Shown here: one piece after another, positions 47,834-57,426 of the stretch
Numbering within the stretch: position 1 is the stretch's first letter
Layout of the letters: every line of letters begins with the position of its first letter
Notes under the pieces: generated by a model
Databases searched by the model: none
Seen by the model: the letters and a program-made list of their open reading frames with translations, nothing else
What the model was told of the DNA's origin: nothing
Source: Azospirillum oryzae
Lineage (GTDB): Bacteria > Pseudomonadota > Alphaproteobacteria > Azospirillales > Azospirillaceae
DNA: 64,000 nucleotides
NCBI RefSeq assembly: GCF_008364795.1
Contig: NZ_VTTM01000005.1
Span: forward strand, 341,583 to 405,582
Direction of reading: 5' to 3'
Program-made: the position numbers and the translations under genes

Positions 47834-48040
47834 ATGGAGACCGGTCGCGTGGCCCCTGAGCAATGCCGGCATTTGCGCAACCGTCCCGGCTGGTCGCAGG
47901 AAATGCTCGCGGGGAAGGCAGCCCTGTCTGTGTCGGTGGTACGGCGGTCCGAAACCGGCCGGGAATCGTCACGGGGCACTGTCCCGGTCAGCCTCCGCCG
48001 GGCGTTCGAAATCGCCGGGGTCGATGTCGCGCATGTTTGA
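47834..48040 (+). CDS. Small XRE-like helix-turn-helix protein
   Basis: 68 residues: APEQCRHLRNRPGWSQEMLA, then LSVSVVRRSETGR, then VSLRRAFEIAGVDV. This is the short single-domain form that commonly reads MTPEQCRAAR-LLGWSQ in alphaproteobacteria. Some residues are unusual (CRHLRNRPG), and the ribosome site is poor, so it may be a decaying gene. A GTG at 47822 is an alternative start. Confidence 0.5.
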   Translation: METGRVAPEQCRHLRNRPGWSQEMLAGKAALSVSVVRRSETGRESSRGTVPVSLRRAFEIAGVDVAHV

Positions 48041-48158
48041 CGCGGAGCGGTGAACGACAGGAGTTGATGCTGAGGCGGCGGATGGTTGAGCCGAGGTATC
48101 GCATGACGACTGCATTGCACCTCTGCCGCGCCGCCAAGTTGGCAAGCGGCCGACGGCG

Positions 48159-48416
48159 TTACTCCTGGCCGCGGGAGACGCGGAACCAGTGCTCGGCATA
48201 TTGGCGGCAGAGCTCCGCCTGGACCGCGTCACCGGCGCGGTCCGCCTCCGCCGCCCGGCTCAGCCACTGCGCCTGCTTCTGGACTGCCGAGCCGCCCATC
48301 CGGTTCGCCGGATGCACATCGGTCTGGAAGGCTGGGCGTGGACGCGCCCGGAAGGACGGCTTTGCTCCGCGACGGGTTGGGGACTCGAACGCCATGGTCC
48401 CATAGGTGCTCCTCAT
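48159..48416 (-). CDS. Short DUF4167-like protein
   Basis: 85 residues. The C-terminal part (QWLSRAAEADRAGDAVQAEL then QYAEHWFRV) matches the core of the DUF4167 family (repeat of the type LA-A--GD-I-AE-YYQHAEHYFR). The N-terminal part is basic and lacks the usual long tail. Function unknown; full-length members in alphaproteobacteria are RNA-binding-like. Confidence 0.5.
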   Translation of the reverse strand: MRSTYGTMAFESPTRRGAKPSFRARPRPAFQTDVHPANRMGGSAVQKQAQWLSRAAEADRAGDAVQAELCRQYAEHWFRVSRGQE

Positions 48417-48505
48417 CAGGCCGAACGGTGGAGTTGGACGGACGGTGTGATCCTGTACCCGCTGCCGGACTTGTGACCCGTGCGCACCTTCCTTGCGGTC
48501 GGCTT

Positions 48506-50011
48506 TCAGCCGTCCCCGCCGGCCGGTGCCAGCAGGAAGGCGACATCCTCAACGCTCAGGGTATCGGCCTCGGCTCCTTCATGGTCGTAGATCGCCTCGC
48601 CCAGCCGGCGTTTGCGCTCCTGAAGCTCCAGCATGCGCTCCTCCACCGTGCCGGCGGTCACCAGCTTGTAGACGAAGACCGGCTTGTCCTGGCCGATGCG
48701 GTGGGCGCGGTCGGCGGCCTGATCCTCCACCGCCGGATTCCACCAGGGATCGTAATGGATCACCGTGTCGGCCGCGGTCAGGTTCAGCCCGGTACCGCCG
48801 GCCTTCAGGCTGATCAGGAACAGCGGCACCTCGCCCGCCTGGAACCGCCGCACGGGTGTCTCCCGGTCCCTGGTCGCTCCGGTCAGTTCGACATAGGCGA
48901 TGCCACACCGCTCCAGTTCCGGCTTGATCAGGTCGAGCATCGAGGTGAACTGCGAGAACAGCAGGATGCGCCGCCCGTCCGTCAGCAGGTCCGGCACCAT
49001 CTCCAGCAACCGGGCCAGCTTGGCCGAGGATATCCCCGCAGCCGTCCGACGCCGTGCCGTCTCCAGCTTCACCAGCCGCGGATCGCAGCAGACCTGCCGC
49101 AGCTTCACCAGCGCGTCGAGGATGGTGATCCGGCTGCGGCCCAGCCCCTTGCGCGCGATCTCTTCGCGCACCCGCTTGTCCATGGCAAGCCGGATCGTCT
49201 CGTAGAGGTCGCGCTGGCCGCCGTCGGGCTCCACGGTTTCCAGGATCTCGGTCTTGGCCGGCAGATCGGCGGCAACCTCCTCCTTGGTCCGGCGCAGCAG
49301 GAAGGGACGCAGCCGACGGGCCAGCACGCGCTGGCGCTCGACATTGCCATGCTTCTCGATCGGGGTTCGGAAGTTGCGGCGGAAGCCGGTGCGGTCGCCG
49401 AACAGCGACGGCAGGCAGACGGCGAAGATCGCCCACAGCTCGTCCAGATTGTTCTCAACCGGGGTGCCGGTCAGGCACAGGCGCTGGCGCGCCTCCAGCG
49501 CCTGTGCCGCCTTGTAGGACTGGTCGGCGGGGTTCTTCAGATATTGCGCCTCGTCGAAGATCGCCATGTGCCATGCTCATCCAGCCGCAGCACATAGACC
49601 AGACGGGTGCGGACCGTTTCGGGATAGGCGTCGCCGGCATCGAGCGCCGCGGCCTCCTCCAGCCGGGACAGCAGCAGACGGACGGCTATGGAGGCTTCCG
49701 GTTCCCTTCAGGGCCGAAGCTGGAGCCGTGGCCGGGCGGGAGCCGGCCCAGGAGAGCAAGGCGGCGGCAACATGCTTGCAGTTGAAGCCGACGGGGCAAT
49801 CGCAGTCCCCACCGACTGAAGTGATCGCGCCGTTGCGCAGGACCAGACGAATGTCTTGGCTGTACGGCGACGGCAACGACCCGCGGACCTGTGCCGTCAC
49901 CCGGACGGTGCCGTCCTGTCCGGCTTCGCTGCGAGGGGCGGAGACCCGACCCTGACGATGGTACTGCTCGCCCCGAGTGAAGGAGCCGGTATCGAAATGC
50001 CGGCGCAGCAT
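48506..50011 (-). pseudogene. SWIM/SNF2 helicase pseudogene with internal deletion
   Basis: The 5' part (about 50011-49680) encodes MLRRHFDTGSFTRGEQYH and the SWIM zinc finger CDCPVGFNCKHVAAALL. A second frame then continues (LSRLEEAAALDAGDAYPETV, LVYVLRLDEHG). At about 49570 this jumps straight into the SNF2 Walker B region IFDEAQYLKNP and on through TGTPVENNLDELW, SLKAGGTGLNL and AHRIGQDKPVFVYKL to 48506. The Walker A half of helicase domain 1 is missing and at least one frame change is present, so no active ATPase is made. The C-terminal 353 residues remain open. Intact relatives are about 1,000 residues. Confidence 0.8.
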
Positions 50012-50526
50012 GGCCTGGGTGATCACACGGAGAGATCCCACCGAAGGGTCTTCCGACACGGCGCCGCAAACGGGTTGGACATCTACCGCTCCCCCCTTCT
50101 CCGTTCCATCCGCGGGCCCTGCACCGCCTCCGATAGCCGGCCGGCCGGAGCCCAGCCACCGGCGGACCAAAGTACCCTGCCGATAGCGGGACTGTCATGT
50201 GCCCGGGCGAACCGGCGGTGCAGTCGTGTAGAGCGATCCGGGATCAAGAGACGCTGCGTGGCTCGCGGCAGGGATCGAAGCCGAAGGCCGAGACACCGTA
50301 GGTGGCTCGGTTCACGAGAGCCCGGTACGGGTGCGCAGCCCGCGTAGCCGCACCCCGTCCTTCATTTCCGCCTCAATCCACAGCCTCTCTACCCGATCCC
50401 TTATGAGGCTGCTTTGCGCCATGAGCAGCCAGTGCCGTTCAGCGCAAGCCGGCACGATGCGCGACCTTGACGCCTTCCGCCCGTCAGGGGCGCGTGGGAC
50501 GATATCCGAATGCCCGGCGCTGTACC
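50012..50526. other. Gap without a supported gene
   Basis: 515 bases between the helicase pseudogene and the exonuclease gene. Open frames lack domains and ribosome sites. One short open frame on the minus strand (about 50310-50420, 36 codons) could be a peptide, but nothing supports it. GGATCAAGAG near 50242 matches one arm of the palindrome at 51311. Confidence 0.5.
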
Positions 50527-51159
50527 TTACTCGAACACGGCGCCACGCGGGCCGGTATCTCCCAACGCCATTTTGACGAAGGCGTCAGCCGTCAGGTCCG
50601 CGTCGAGCAGCGCGCCATGGTGGGCGAAGCGATCACTCCGGTCGAGCCACAGCCGATCACACAGCGCATCGAGCGAGCCGGACGCACCGGGGAAGACCGC
50701 GTGCGACATCTCCTTGGTACAGATGAACCGGTCCGCTGAGAACGTGTCGGCACCCCATGCGGCGCGTCCGCAGCGCGCGAACTCGTAGTTCAGGAAGTCC
50801 ATCTCGTTCTCATAGGCATGCGCCACCAGAAGATCCTCTCCCAGAAAGGCGAGAAGCGCGTCGGCCACCTCGGAAAAGCGGGGCGCCGCCTTCAGGTCGG
50901 CGGGCCGGATGCCATGCACCTTGATGGCGTCGGGATGGAGAGGGGCGTCGGGATTGACCCGGGTTTCCCAGCTGCGCGCTTTCCTCCAAGCCTGGCCCTC
51001 ACGGATGATCTCGAGACACCCGATCTCGATGATGATGCCGGGCTGACGCAGGCCCTTGGGCGCCTTACGGATGTCCTGGAGGCTCGGCAGCCGCCGTCCG
51101 GTCGTCTCGATGTCGATCGCGACCAGCCGGTCACGTCCTTCCCATGGCTGCATGCTCAT
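50527..51159 (-). CDS. DEDDh 3'-5' exonuclease (DnaQ-like)
   Basis: 210 residues from MSMQPWEG (a Met two codons on is an alternative). Exo I VAIDIETTG, Exo II region AHAYENEMDFLNYEF and Exo III HHGALLDADLTA give the full DEDDh set. Domain-only, with no polymerase-binding tail, so it may act in repair or defence rather than as the replicative epsilon. Upstream ribosome site is weak. Confidence 0.85.
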   Translation of the reverse strand: MSMQPWEGRDRLVAIDIETTGRRLPSLQDIRKAPKGLRQPGIIIEIGCLEIIREGQAWRKARSWETRVNPDAPLHPDAIKVHGIRPADLKAAPRFSEVADALLAFLGEDLLVAHAYENEMDFLNYEFARCGRAAWGADTFSADRFICTKEMSHAVFPGASGSLDALCDRLWLDRSDRFAHHGALLDADLTADAFVKMALGDTGPRGAVFE

Positions 51160-51310
51160 TGGGTTCCAATCTTTCAGCGGGGGAGCCACCCGTGGCACGG
51201 ATGTGAAACAAGGGCAACGCTCCGTCACGACGACCAGAGTAGCATGGCAAAAGCGCCGGCCGCCGATCGGCGACACCACAGTCACAAGCGGCCGGCCCAT
51301 TCCGCCGAAG

Positions 51311-51340
51311 CTCTTGATCCTGATAGGTCAGGATCAAGAG
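51311..51340. repeat. Perfect 13-bp hairpin palindrome
   Basis: CTCTTGATCCTGA (51311-51323), four-base loop TAGG, and the exact complement (51328-51340). No T-run on either strand. It lies between two divergent genes (exonuclease and DUF427), so a regulator site, att core or structured leader is possible. Confidence 0.7.
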
Positions 51341-51407
51341 CCGCTGGTATAAGGCATGATGGCCGCGCCATGACCGACGCGACCAGTGGCGAGCAAGGAG
51401 TATCGCT

Positions 51408-51776
51408 GTGAAAATTCCCGGCCCCGAGCATCCCATCACGATCATCCCCAACCTGAATCGGATCCGTGTCGTCTTCGCCGGCCGGGTCGTCGCCGAAACG
51501 GCACGCGCCCTGACGCTGACGGAGGCGAAGTTGCCCGTGGTTCAATATGTTCCCCGCGCGGATGCCGACATGACAGCCTTCGAGCGCACGGCGCACACGA
51601 CGCATTGCCCTTACAAGGGCGATGCCACTTACTACAGCCTGCGCGTGGGTGATCGCGTCGCGGTCAACGCTGTTTGGACCTACGAGACTCCTTATCCCGA
51701 TGTGGCCGCCATCCGCGAACATTTGGCGTTTTATCCGGAACGCGTCGATTGCATCGAAGAGCACGCGGCCACCTAG
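51408..51776 (+). CDS. DUF427 domain protein
   Basis: 122 residues beginning at GTG with AAGGAG seven bases upstream. The DUF427 pattern is clear: FAGRVVAETARALTLTEA, VVQYVPRADADM, HCPYKGDATYYSL, WTYETPYPDVAAIREHLAFYP. Small soluble beta-fold of unknown biochemical function, common as stand-alone genes in alphaproteobacteria. Confidence 0.9.
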   Translation: MKIPGPEHPITIIPNLNRIRVVFAGRVVAETARALTLTEAKLPVVQYVPRADADMTAFERTAHTTHCPYKGDATYYSLRVGDRVAVNAVWTYETPYPDVAAIREHLAFYPERVDCIEEHAAT

Positions 51777-52026
51777 CGGCAGCCGGCGGAAGGCTCCGCA
51801 TGCGGTGTGGTTCTCATCGCAATGCGCCCTGCGTCTGCTCCTGACCCATAGCGGACTTTTACCCACGACGGCAAAGCGCCAAGAGCCGACATGGGCGAAC
51901 ACTAGAAGCGGATATTCAGATCTGGGCATAGGCCTAGTTACGGCAATGCGCGCATGCCTTGCGCATCCACAGCTCTAAGGCTATAACCGAACGACGACCG
52001 TCTCACGCTTACAGGTTAATATTTGC

Positions 52027-52599
52027 ATGAACGGACTGCCAACCTGGACTAAGCATCCTTCCGGTATTGTTCCAGAGAATGAACACGAACGGCGGACTCT
52101 CGAGTACGGTGACCTCCTTCAAGCTACGGCTGGCGAATCTGATCGTGGCCTTGTGATCACTGCCGCCGCGCATGTTGAAGTATACCTCGAGCGGATTTTG
52201 AAGGCGTTCTTGATCGACGATGCTGATGTGAAAGAGCTCTTTGAAGGACCGTTTGCACCTTTTGGATCGCTCTCAGGTAAGATCAAGGCTGCGCGGCTAA
52301 TGGGACTCATTACTAAGGAAGAGGCCAAACGAGTCGACGCAATGCGCAAGGTCCGCAATATTTTTGCTCACGAGCTCAATGCGAGCTTCGATCACCCGGA
52401 TGTAAAGAAGCTTTGTGCGAAATCTCCCATCAAAGATGGTCGTCTCGCGGATCGTGACGCATTCCTCCATATGGCGATGAATACTGTTATCCACCTGATT
52501 TACAGAGACATTGGGGTGGCTGCTTCCCATAAACGGAAGCCGCTAATGAACGAGGATCGAGAGAAGCTGGATAGTTATCGATCTGTTCGCGATGAATAA
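52027..52599 (+). CDS. MltR-like helical protein
   Basis: 190 residues. SDRGLVITAAAHVEVYLERIL, FGSLSGKIKAARLMGLITKEE and AMRKVRNIFAHE fit the MltR/DUF4145-like group of all-helical proteins that includes the mannitol operon repressor. There is no mannitol operon here. Codon use is lower in GC than the conjugation genes. It is more likely a small accessory or defence-linked gene; the RNIFAH motif is also seen in HEPN-like folds, but the RxxxxH spacing with a catalytic role is not certain. Confidence 0.65.
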   Translation: MNGLPTWTKHPSGIVPENEHERRTLEYGDLLQATAGESDRGLVITAAAHVEVYLERILKAFLIDDADVKELFEGPFAPFGSLSGKIKAARLMGLITKEEAKRVDAMRKVRNIFAHELNASFDHPDVKKLCAKSPIKDGRLADRDAFLHMAMNTVIHLIYRDIGVAASHKRKPLMNEDREKLDSYRSVRDE

Positions 52600-52673
52600 C
52601 TACTATCGCTGCACTTAAATTGCGAGATGCCGCTGCCTTCCGGCCCGAGGTTAATTGATCTTACCCGCGTCCG

Positions 52674-53375
52674 CTATGGGTCAGGACAAGCCGGGAGGAG
52701 CCCCCGTTGCTGGAGGCACTCTCCCATTGCTCGTCGAATCTCGGTCTGCTCGGCCAGCGCCAGAGCGTCCTCGACCTCGATCCCCAGATAGCGGACCGTG
52801 CTCTCCAGCTTGGTGTGGCCGAGCAGGAGTTGGATGGCGCGCAGATTGCCGGTTCGCCGATAGATCAAGGTCACTTTTGTTCGGCGCGTGGAGTGGGTGC
52901 CATAGGTCGCGGGATCCAGGCCGATCTCACTGACCCAGTGATCGACCAGACGGGCGTACTGACGCGTCGAAATCGGTCGGTCCGCCCGCACACGGCTCGG
53001 AAACAGGTAATCGCCGCTGCGAGCGCTCCTCCGCCCAATCCACGCGCCCACCGATTCCCGGGTCTGCTCGGTGATTTCAAACTGAACCGGCCGGCCGGTC
53101 TTCTGCTGCACCACGGTGGCACGGGAGCGCACCGAGCCGTTCAGCGCGACATCGCCGACCTTGAGACGGACCAGATCACAGCCCCGCAGCTTGCTGTCGA
53201 TGGCCAGATCGAACATCGCCAAGTCGCGGACCGCATCCTCCAGCTGAAGGCGAATGCGAATTCCCCAGACATGCTTCGGCTTGAGCGGAGGCTTCGGTCC
53301 GATCAGGCGGCCTTTATTCCACGGGACCCGTCCTATCTGAGTATTATGGCTCATCCTCGGTCTCCTCATGAACAT
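52674..53375 (-). CDS. Small tyrosine recombinase/integrase, intact copy
   Basis: 233 residues, the catalytic domain with a short N-terminus (MSHNTQIGRVPWNKGRLIGPK; a Met at 53354 may be the true start). The active-site set is complete: Arg in SKLRGCDLVRL, Lys region VQQKTG, HSTRRTK, LLGHTKLESTVRYLG with nucleophile Tyr. It lacks a core-binding SAM domain. Two other copies of the same gene occur at 57201 (fragment) and 63536 (truncated), so it belongs to a mobile family spreading in this region. Confidence 0.9.
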   Translation of the reverse strand: MFMRRPRMSHNTQIGRVPWNKGRLIGPKPPLKPKHVWGIRIRLQLEDAVRDLAMFDLAIDSKLRGCDLVRLKVGDVALNGSVRSRATVVQQKTGRPVQFEITEQTRESVGAWIGRRSARSGDYLFPSRVRADRPISTRQYARLVDHWVSEIGLDPATYGTHSTRRTKVTLIYRRTGNLRAIQLLLGHTKLESTVRYLGIEVEDALALAEQTEIRRAMGECLQQRGLLPACPDP

Positions 53376-53584
53376 GCGCCTCTCCGATCAGCGGAGGCCG
53401 CTTCCACAAGGGTCGGATGGATTATCTGAGAATTCATTCATGAAAAGTTCCCAGTGTACATACAATAGTATGCGTAGATGGCGTCGCGGCGCCGTTTAGG
53501 GGTGCCCCCTTTGTGTCTTGGCTATTGAGATTTCCAGCGAAAGGAGGGGATAATTGCATAATTCTAGTCTTGGAATGATATTGC

Positions 53585-54586
53585 ATGCCCGACATAGCTC
53601 TTGGCCAAACTGGCTTCAGTTTGAATGATGCGTTGGGATTGCTGCTTGGCAAGCACGACCGCTTCGAGCCGAGAGTGAGGAAGGCGACATGGGCCGGGGT
53701 AGCCGGCTTTCCTAGGGTGAATACGCACTTTTATTACTTGAGCTTCCGCGATGGTCTGCCCACCGTCAGCGAGTTCGCCGAGTACCTGAAATGGCAAATG
53801 GTGCCATTCTGTATTCCACGCCGCGACCGCGCCAGGACGGCCAGTATGGTCGCGACGGCGACCGACGATGCCGAGCGCACCATGCACTTCGTGAGACAGT
53901 TCGAGAAAGCGCGCGATCTTTTCATCAAGACAAGAGAACAGCAGAGGAGGGCTGGCGAGCCGGGAGAGCTGATTCTGTTCGTCCTCCTGGAGTGGGCACT
54001 GCGCGCCCCACAGCTGGTCTCCAAGATGTACCTGAAAACATCCGCGCAGATGCCTGTCCATGGCACCGACGGGATTCATGCCGGCATGCACGAAGACGGG
54101 AGCACGCTTCTGCTGTACTGGGGAGAGTCAAAGCTCCACAAGGGATTGTCGGATGCGTTAGATTCGGCTTTCGAATCGGTTGGCGAGTTCGTCATGAACG
54201 CCGACAGGCGCAAGCGCGAGATCGACATCGTCCGTGATCACATGGACCTTGGCGAAGACCAGCAGGCGTTCCGTGGTGCGTTGCTCGACTACCTCGATCC
54301 CTACTCTGAGCAAGGGAACCAGAGGCGCGACGTGTTCGCCTGCTTCATAGGATTTGACTACGCCAAATATGAGCAGCTCAGGAGGTTGCCGCCGGACAAG
54401 ATCGAGGCTGAATTCGCGCGTGCGTTCGACAGCCGGGTGGCCGGGATGCTCGACCTTGTTGGGAACCGACTCTCAGCGAAAGGAATGGACGTCGTAAACT
54501 TTGAGTTCTTCCTGCTCCCGTTCCCCTCGGTCGCCGACTTTCGGATGGCGTTCTTCCAGGCTGCAGGAATAGCCAATGCTGAATGA
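53585..54586 (+). CDS. hamA: Hachiman defence nuclease HamA (DUF1837)
   Basis: 333 residues. The DUF1837 core is clear: GELILFVLLEWALRAPQLVS (127-146), LKTSAQMPVHGTDGIH (150-165) and LLYWGESKLHKGLSDALD (176 on), giving a PD-(D/E)xK-like set Asp162 and Glu181-x-Lys183. In Hachiman, HamA is the nuclease held by HamB until DNA damage or infection releases it. It overlaps hamB by 11 bases. The start at 53585 has only a weak site. It sits immediately after a small integrase gene. Confidence 0.88.
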   Translation: MPDIALGQTGFSLNDALGLLLGKHDRFEPRVRKATWAGVAGFPRVNTHFYYLSFRDGLPTVSEFAEYLKWQMVPFCIPRRDRARTASMVATATDDAERTMHFVRQFEKARDLFIKTREQQRRAGEPGELILFVLLEWALRAPQLVSKMYLKTSAQMPVHGTDGIHAGMHEDGSTLLLYWGESKLHKGLSDALDSAFESVGEFVMNADRRKREIDIVRDHMDLGEDQQAFRGALLDYLDPYSEQGNQRRDVFACFIGFDYAKYEQLRRLPPDKIEAEFARAFDSRVAGMLDLVGNRLSAKGMDVVNFEFFLLPFPSVADFRMAFFQAAGIANAE

Positions 54587-57143
54587 ACTGGCAGATCGAG
54601 TCTGGCGCAATCCCAAGTTCCAGTCCGAGCTGTCCGTGCTCGTGGCCAACCGGGTCCGCCGTTCGGCCATTGGGACACCCCCTCTGTCGGAGGCCACTGA
54701 CGAGGGAATGGTCGTACGTTTACTCCAATCCGCTACGATCCTGGCACAGTCGGCCAAGCGCGTCCATCGGGAGGGGGCATACCGCATCGCAACCGCCGCC
54801 TTCACGCTGCACGGAGGCGAATTCGGTGGATTGCATGACCTGCTCTACGTCGTCCTTTCCCGGTTGGGCAATTTCCCGGCAATGAAACTCAGTCATGGAG
54901 TAGTGGAGCCGCCGGGGACACTCCCCTTTCCCGTCATGTTGGAGGCCGTCCACCGGTTGGATGGGAATACTGTGTGCATCCGTGACGGCTTACCTGGGAT
55001 CGCGTTGACGGACTTCCAGCGCGAGGTGTGGGATGCGTTAGACCACGGCGTGTCGCTGGGGGCGTCGGCGCCGACCTCGGCCGGTAAAAGCTACCTGTTG
55101 CAAGCATTCATCAGGCGAATCTGGGCGGCCCCACGCCGCCCTCGGGTGGCCTACGTTGTTCCCACCCGCGCTTTGATCAACCAAGTGTCGGCCGAGTTAG
55201 CCGAGTCCTTCCATGGCGATGGTTTTGACGACGTCACGATCATTACCGTTCCCCTCTCCGCTGGCCAGGAAATCCCGATCGACGCACCGTTCGTGATGAC
55301 CCAAGAGCGCCTGCAACTCATCCTGACGGTGCATCCGGAAATTGCCTTCGACTTCGTTATCGTAGACGAGGCGCAGTCTGTAGGCGACGGTTCGCGTGGC
55401 GTAATCCTGACCGCAGTCCTGGAGGAGATGCTGCGCCGGAATCCGCGGATGCAATTATTCTTTGCCTGCCCAAACGTCTCCAATCCTGACGTCTTCGGAC
55501 GGCTCTTCGCTCTTAAGAACTACCGTCACCACCACAGCCGCGACGTGACGGTCGCCCAGAACTTGATCCACCTCGACCGTTCGGACTCCAACCCACTCCG
55601 CGTGGACGTCTCGTTGAACCGGATGGGACGCAAGCTTCCCCTCGGGCGGCTACGGCTTATGGAGGAGGTGACGACGATCCGGCAGGCGACCGTCCGGCTG
55701 AGCCACATGCTCGGGCAAGGTGGCCAGAGCCTTGTCTATGCCAGCGGGCCATCGGAGTGCCAGAACTTGGCGGCGGGGCTGGCACGTTTAGAAAGGGCGA
55801 AGGCCGAGCTCGAGGGCGCTCCGGAAGCAAGCGAGCAGCGAGTGCAGTTGTCAACTTTCGTCAAAGAGGGCGTCCATCCACAGTTCGCACTGGGCGACGC
55901 CGTCCTAGCCGGCGTCGGATTCCATTACGGGGCCATGCCGCCGCCCGTGCGGCGTGCGGTCGAGGACGCGTTCCGAGACGGTGACCTAAAGTTCCTCGTG
56001 AGCACGAGCACATTGCTGCATGGCCTCAACCTCCCGGCCCGGAGCCTGTTTCTGAACCGCCCGCGGCGGAGTAGTACGACCCCGCTCGGGGCGGTGGATT
56101 TCTGGAACTTGGCAGGTCGGGCCGGCCGGCTTGGCAAGGAGTTCGAGGGCGACGTCTATCTCATCGACTACGACCAGTGGGAAAACCGTCCTTTGGAAGG
56201 GGAACGGGAAGCAAAGATCCGCCCGACCTTGGATGAGCACATCCGCGACCGGGAATTAGTCGCCTACATCTCAGATCCGGAACGCAAGCCCGACATAAAG
56301 GGCAACGACCCGTTCGAGAACACGTTCACGAAGCTGTTCTCCGACCACCGCGCTGGCCGGCTTGGCGTGGCCCTGGACCGTTTGGGTGTCCCGCCCGGTG
56401 CCGAGGTGCGCACCCGTTTGGCCGAAGCCCTGGCCGGAGCCGAGGCTCTCGTCACGCTGGACGAGGGCGTAATACGTGCCAACCCAACGGTTTCCGTGTA
56501 CCGCCAGCAGCGCCTCTATGAGCACCTTGTCAAAATCATTGACCGCGAAGGGCCAGAGCGGCTCATGCCCATCCACCCATTCAACAGGGGAGCCTACTAC
56601 CGATTGGCTGATATCTTCAAGATTTGCCACGACCAGATATTCCAGTGGCGCTCCAAGGACCGCCGCCACCTGCGCGCGGCGGTTTTCTCCCTGCCCTGGA
56701 TGCGCGGTGACCCGCTTTCGAGGATCATCGACGCCAACTTCAAGTTCGAGGTGAAGCGGACGCCCCTATACACCATGGACCAAGCAATCCTCGTGACTCT
56801 CAAGACCATTGAGACAGAGGTGCGCTTCACCTATGTCCGCCTAGCCGGCTGCTACGCCACGCTTCTGCGAAGGGCGCTGTTGGACCGGGGCTACCTGCAG
56901 GTGGCGGAGCATATCGTTCCAATCCCGCTTTTCCTGGAAATGGGAGCCTGTTCCGACACAATGATCTCGTTCATTGGCCTGGGGCTGTCTCGCATCTCGT
57001 CCCGAGAACTAACTAGGGTGGCGAGGCGATTCGATCTCGGGCCGAGCGAGGCGAAGGCGTGGATACGCGGTCGGGACCTCAGCGAACTCGGCATCTCGCC
57101 GATCATCCGGCGGGAGGTGAACCGGGTGCTGGGCAACGGGTGA
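54576..57143 (+). CDS. hamB: Hachiman defence helicase HamB
   Basis: 855 residues, superfamily 2 helicase: Q-motif region TDFQREVWDAL (145-155), Walker A ASAPTSAGKS (about 163-172), VVPTRALINQV, Walker B IVDEAQS (262-268), motif VI region NLAGRAGRLGKEFEG. A long unique C-terminal half follows. Pairing with HamA defines the Hachiman system. An integrase fragment follows 57 bases after the stop. Confidence 0.9.
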   Translation: MLNELADRVWRNPKFQSELSVLVANRVRRSAIGTPPLSEATDEGMVVRLLQSATILAQSAKRVHREGAYRIATAAFTLHGGEFGGLHDLLYVVLSRLGNFPAMKLSHGVVEPPGTLPFPVMLEAVHRLDGNTVCIRDGLPGIALTDFQREVWDALDHGVSLGASAPTSAGKSYLLQAFIRRIWAAPRRPRVAYVVPTRALINQVSAELAESFHGDGFDDVTIITVPLSAGQEIPIDAPFVMTQERLQLILTVHPEIAFDFVIVDEAQSVGDGSRGVILTAVLEEMLRRNPRMQLFFACPNVSNPDVFGRLFALKNYRHHHSRDVTVAQNLIHLDRSDSNPLRVDVSLNRMGRKLPLGRLRLMEEVTTIRQATVRLSHMLGQGGQSLVYASGPSECQNLAAGLARLERAKAELEGAPEASEQRVQLSTFVKEGVHPQFALGDAVLAGVGFHYGAMPPPVRRAVEDAFRDGDLKFLVSTSTLLHGLNLPARSLFLNRPRRSSTTPLGAVDFWNLAGRAGRLGKEFEGDVYLIDYDQWENRPLEGEREAKIRPTLDEHIRDRELVAYISDPERKPDIKGNDPFENTFTKLFSDHRAGRLGVALDRLGVPPGAEVRTRLAEALAGAEALVTLDEGVIRANPTVSVYRQQRLYEHLVKIIDREGPERLMPIHPFNRGAYYRLADIFKICHDQIFQWRSKDRRHLRAAVFSLPWMRGDPLSRIIDANFKFEVKRTPLYTMDQAILVTLKTIETEVRFTYVRLAGCYATLLRRALLDRGYLQVAEHIVPIPLFLEMGACSDTMISFIGLGLSRISSRELTRVARRFDLGPSEAKAWIRGRDLSELGISPIIRREVNRVLGNG

Positions 57144-57200
57144 GGGGCGCGCAATAGTGAAGCCGATCAGCCCTAACAAGGCGGCGTTCTGTAGCTGCTT

Positions 57201-57339
57201 ACTCTGCCTCAAGGTTAGCGATGTCACGCTGAACGGCTCGGTGCGCTCCCGCCCGACTGCGGTGCAGCAGAAGACCGGCCACCCGGTCCAGTTCGAGATC
57301 ACCGAACAGACCCGAGAATCGGTGAGTACCTGGATTTGA
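57201..57339 (+). pseudogene. Internal fragment of the small tyrosine recombinase
   Basis: About 46 residues (LKVSDVTLNGSVRSR, VQQKTGHPVQFEITEQTRES) match the middle of the intact copy at 52674 (SKLRGCDL onwards to ESVGAWI) with few changes, then end at a stop. Opposite orientation to the intact copy, so hamAB is flanked by the two. It is a scar of another insertion. Confidence 0.85.
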
Positions 57340-57426
57340 CCCAAAGCGGGCCATCGGAACGCCGAAGCCACCGTCCCCTTTCCCCTCACCCATACCGGCG
57401 GCTCGCGTCCCAAAGTGCGCTGAGGC

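Noticed and set aside
48360..48420. Possible tRNA-like GGACTCGAAC on the plus strand
   Set aside because: No acceptor or anticodon stems can be drawn around it; no tRNA gene was found in the window.
50310..50420. 36-codon minus-strand open frame MAQSSLIRDRVERLW...
   Set aside because: No ribosome site or family; too short to call without other evidence.
52674..53375. Small tyrosine recombinase as the integrase of the conjugative element
   Set aside because: It lacks the N-terminal domains of ICE integrases, exists in three copies and sits among defence genes; it more likely belongs to a separate mobile family. The element's true integrase is probably outside the window.
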